The notes under the pieces are model-generated. The model was given only the letters and a program-made list of their open reading frames with translations. It did no database searches and was not told the origin of the DNA. Made by a program: the position numbers and the translations under genes. From positions 591,115,001 to 591,179,000 of the forward strand of contig CM028132.1 of assembly GCA_016271365.2 (NCBI GenBank): a stretch of 64,000 bases of DNA, in the 5' to 3' direction. This document shows positions 63,809-64,000 of this stretch, in pieces; positions within the stretch are counted from its first letter, which is position 1, and every line of letters begins with the position of its first letter. This stretch comes from Neoceratodus forsteri. Its lineage: Eukaryota > Chordata > Ceratodontiformes > Ceratodontidae.

Positions 63809-64000
63809 GGTGGGTGTACCTGTAACTACTGGAAGTACCTGTGTAACAGAGCACAAAGGCCCACCTAGATGTTGTGAGGGGGCCCAGAGAGAGATATATG
63901 TAACTACTCTAGATAACCATTGCATGTACCAGAAACCGCAGTACAGGATGTATACTTGAGACTGGTTGAATGCATTAGCTGGTATCCCTCTGAGAACTCT

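Larger units (their letters stand above)
60788..64000 (+). mobile_element. L1 LINE (plus strand), 3' part
   Basis: Continues the element begun at 46195. It starts with the right copy of the 18-bp target duplication (60788-60805). It contains the linker, RT, C-terminal domain and the beginning of the 3' region. The window ends inside its 3' region. Confidence 0.85.

Noticed and set aside
1..64000. Host exons, tRNA or rRNA genes, CRISPR arrays
   Set aside because: No splice-bounded conserved frame, tRNA cloverleaf, rRNA block or regularly spaced repeats were seen. The tRNA-like boxes at 15269-15327 belong to a SINE.

Overview
This window looks like vertebrate, non-coding, repeat-packed DNA. 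I found no credible host gene and no sign of prokaryotic gene organisation. Almost everything recognisable is a transposable element, usually broken and often inserted inside another one. The mix is CR1, L2 and L1-clade LINEs, other APE-type LINEs, two DIRS-type tyrosine-recombinase retrotransposons, a Tc1-type DNA transposon, hAT-like fold-back elements, a MIR-like SINE and a new-looking SINE. Abundant DIRS plus CR1 and L1 suggests an amphibian, and a caecilian-like genome would fit; that is an inference from repeat content only. For clarity I name three LINE families: A (ends in a TAAATAAA-type tail, has a 2A-like motif before its endonuclease), B (ends in a CTTTGTAAA...AATAAATAAA tail) and C (one minus-strand copy cut into pieces).

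Layout. 1-2345: minus-strand family A LINE, interrupted by a family B 3' end. 2725-7865: an inverted pair of one repeat, with an 828-bp hAT-like fold-back element in the left arm; between the arms lie a MIR-like SINE and, inside it, an L1-derived element that carries an intact ORF1 but no ORF2. 7931-8150: short tandem repeat. 8536-14385: degraded plus-strand CR1 split by a family A LINE. 14386-23585: one minus-strand family C LINE cut by a Tc1 transposon (itself holding a SINE), a family B LINE, a fold-back element whose loop encodes a hammerhead ribozyme, and a family A LINE. 23586-25630: CR1 fragment split by another family A LINE.

25631-38675: a DIRS element with inverted terminal repeats and an internal complementary region but with no recognisable RT, RNase H or recombinase. 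Its gag-like region is split by an L2 (which holds a CR1), and a near-complete CR1 with intact ORF1 sits after its internal complementary region. 38676-42530: minus-strand L1 with two fold-back inserts. 42531-46160: degraded CR1 copies. 46195-64000: plus-strand L1, split by a minus-strand L1 (50169-60787) with an 18-bp target duplication; that second L1 contains a family A fragment and a second DIRS (53512-59158) that retains gag-like, RT, RNase H and tyrosine-recombinase regions and shows textbook DIRS ends.

The genes do not act together as a pathway. They are successive layers of selfish elements, and the nesting gives a relative insertion order. The most interesting items are the hammerhead ribozyme (20790-20850), the pol-less DIRS, the ORF1-only L1 with perfect target duplication, the 2A-like motifs and the tRNA-like SINE. 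Functions are assigned from motifs read by eye; no database search was run.
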